DNA of 5,570 nucleotides from Desulfobacterales bacterium (GTDB lineage Bacteria; Desulfobacterota; DSM-4660; Desulfatiglandales; B25-G16). The stretch lies in contig JABXJY010000184.1 in assembly GCA_013375385.1 (NCBI GenBank), forward strand, positions 1-5,570, written 5' to 3'. The translations under genes were made by a program, and so were the position numbers. This document shows, one piece after another, positions 4,411 to 5,570 of the stretch; positions within the stretch are counted from its first letter, which is position 1; each line of letters begins with the position of its first letter. Below the pieces are notes generated by a model. That model was not told the DNA's origin. It made no database searches and saw only the letters and a list, made by a program, of their open reading frames with translations.

Positions 4411-5570
4411 ATGAGAAGGGCACTTTTTATCATTCCAGCTGTGTTCATATCTCTTCTCGCTGCGTGCGAAAAGAAGCAGAATGAGCCTGCCCTCGAGAAG
4501 GCTATTCTGGTCGAGGTCGTCGGAGTCAGGCAGGGGAAGATCGCCAAGGACATCAAGTTTACCGGAAGCATCGAGGCCAATACCGAGGTCAAGGTCTTTC
4601 CAAAGATCACGGCCACTATCGAGGCAATGAAAGTCGACTTGGGTGATCCGATCAAGAAAGGCGATGTCATAGCCCTTTTGGAATCAGATGAGTTAAGGGC
4701 CCAGCTGGCACAGACGAGGGCCGCCCTGGAGGTGATGCAGGCCAAGTGGGCGCAGATGGAGGTGGGAGCCAGGGCGGAGGAGCTCGCCCAGGCAGAAGAT
4801 CTGGTGGCAAAGGCCAGGGCAAACCTGAAGGACGCCGAGAACAATTACCGGCGCATGAAGGCCCTTTTTGATCGAGGAACCGTGGCCAGGCGCCAATTTG
4901 AGTCAGCGGAGCTGGCATATACCGTGGCCAAGGCAGATCTCAATTCGGCTCAGGAGCGGCTGGATATGCTCAGAGAGGGGGCAACCAAGGAGGATCGGCA
5001 GGCGCTTCAGGCACAGGTCAATCAGGCAAAGGCAGCCCTGGATCTGGCCAGAATCCGGTTGTCTTACACCCGGATTACCTCGCCCATCGACGGCACCATA
5101 AGCGAGCGATTCTTCGACCCAGGGGATCTTGCGGTCCCCACAAAGGCCCTGGTAACAGTTGTCCAGATGGATACCGTCACGGTAATCGTCTATTTCCCTG
5201 AAAATCAGATTCGATACATGGTCCCCGGGATCCAGTCACGGCTTACGGTTGCTGCCTATCCCGATCAGGTCTTTTATGGAAGGATCGATAGGGTGAGCCC
5301 CACGCTCAACCCCGAAACCCGCATGTTCTCTGCACAGATCAAGGTATTGAACGAAAAGCACCTCCTTCGGCCTGGCATGTTCACCACGGTTGCCCTTTCC
5401 GTGGACCCTCATTCCGATGCGCTGTTGGTCCCAAAAGAGGCTGTGCTCTACCGGGAGGAATACGTGGAAAACCCAGAGGGCAGCAAGTCGGAGATCTCCC
5501 GGATCAATTACCTCTTTGTTGTTGAGGGAGGCAGGGCTCATATGCGGAGGGTCTCGCTCGGCCATGAATC
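4411..5570 (+). CDS. RND-type efflux membrane-fusion lipoprotein (HlyD/AcrA family), 3' end cut off
   Basis: The frame from ATG 4411 stays open to the window end, giving 386 codons; this family is usually somewhat longer than what is seen, so only a short C-terminal part is missing. GAGGA (4399-4403) lies 7 bases before the start. Residues 1-19 form a lipoprotein signal (RR, hydrophobic core, lipobox LAAC with C19), placing the mature protein on the periplasmic side. Next come a first half lipoyl domain (about 55-92), a long alpha-helical hairpin rich in A, E, K, Q and R (about 93-213), the second half lipoyl domain with the classic TRITSPIDGTISERFFDPGD (220-239), and the beta-barrel region (about 245-335, with the RPGMF turn at 320-324). 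The membrane-proximal domain begins with VPKEAVL (340-346). The adaptor joins an inner-membrane RND pump to an outer-membrane channel; those genes would be expected just to the right. The substrate is unknown. Confidence 0.93.
   Translation, partial: MRRALFIIPAVFISLLAACEKKQNEPALEKAILVEVVGVRQGKIAKDIKFTGSIEANTEVKVFPKITATIEAMKVDLGDPIKKGDVIALLESDELRAQLAQTRAALEVMQAKWAQMEVGARAEELAQAEDLVAKARANLKDAENNYRRMKALFDRGTVARRQFESAELAYTVAKADLNSAQERLDMLREGATKEDRQALQAQVNQAKAALDLARIRLSYTRITSPIDGTISERFFDPGDLAVPTKALVTVVQMDTVTVIVYFPENQIRYMVPGIQSRLTVAAYPDQVFYGRIDRVSPTLNPETRMFSAQIKVLNEKHLLRPGMFTTVALSVDPHSDALLVPKEAVLYREEYVENPEGSKSEISRINYLFVVEGGRAHMRRVSLGHE

Noticed and set aside
4305..4844. 179-codon minus-strand frame opposite the efflux adaptor
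   Set aside because: The plus strand encodes a convincing adaptor with lipobox and lipoyl motif over the same bases; the antisense peptide is A/S-rich and featureless.
5236..5565. Minus-strand open frame near the right edge
   Set aside because: It lies antisense to the adaptor's beta-barrel region, which keeps the family pattern on the plus strand.

Overview
The window looks like part of a chromosome of an anaerobic bacterium, most simply a Desulfobacterota/deltaproteobacterium-like organism. The reasons are the gene mix: the start of a 4-hydroxybutyryl-CoA-dehydratase-like protein (an oxygen-sensitive Fe-S/FAD family), an iron-type alcohol dehydrogenase, a Gram-negative periplasmic efflux adaptor with a lipoprotein signal, strong AAGGAGG ribosome sites and sigma70-like promoters. 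This placement is inference; no marker gene is present.

Layout. (1) 1-104, minus strand: the first 34 codons of a dehydratase/flavin hydroxylase-family gene that runs off the left edge. (2) 105-373: a divergent control region with two good TTGACA-N17 promoters pointing away from each other and a possible operator between them. (3) 374-1135, plus: an NAD-type short-chain dehydrogenase (SDR). (4) 1136-1177: a short convergent junction with a 12-bp palindrome and a 9-bp hairpin. (5) 1178-2074, minus: a class I (Schiff-base) pyruvate aldolase/lyase of the DapA/NanA family, probably not DapA. (6) 2075-2318: a second divergent region, in which two TTGACA boxes lie in an exact 11-bp inverted repeat and face each other. 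(7) 2319-3602, plus: an iron-containing alcohol dehydrogenase with an internal SGAHLT duplication, followed by a clear intrinsic terminator at 3692-3724. (8) 3814-4281, plus: a GbsR/MarR-like regulator with its own promoter. (9) 4411-5570, plus: a lipoprotein membrane-fusion protein of an RND-type efflux pump, cut by the right edge.

How it may fit together. The left two thirds holds four soluble catabolic-type enzymes (dehydratase, SDR, aldolase/lyase, Fe-dependent alcohol dehydrogenase). They are arranged head-to-head and tail-to-tail, so each is transcribed separately rather than in one operon. A shared pathway for a hydroxy or keto acid is plausible but unproven, and I cannot name the substrate. 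The right third is a separate unit: a GbsR-like repressor next to a tripartite efflux adaptor, with repeated GATATC-containing sites and a dyad between them that are good candidate operators. I found no tRNA, rRNA, CRISPR array, insertion sequence or attachment site. No stretch longer than 300 bases lacks a gene. I did not find a clear new system; the best leads are the unusual alcohol dehydrogenase motif, the atypical aldolase active site and the architecture of the two divergent control regions.
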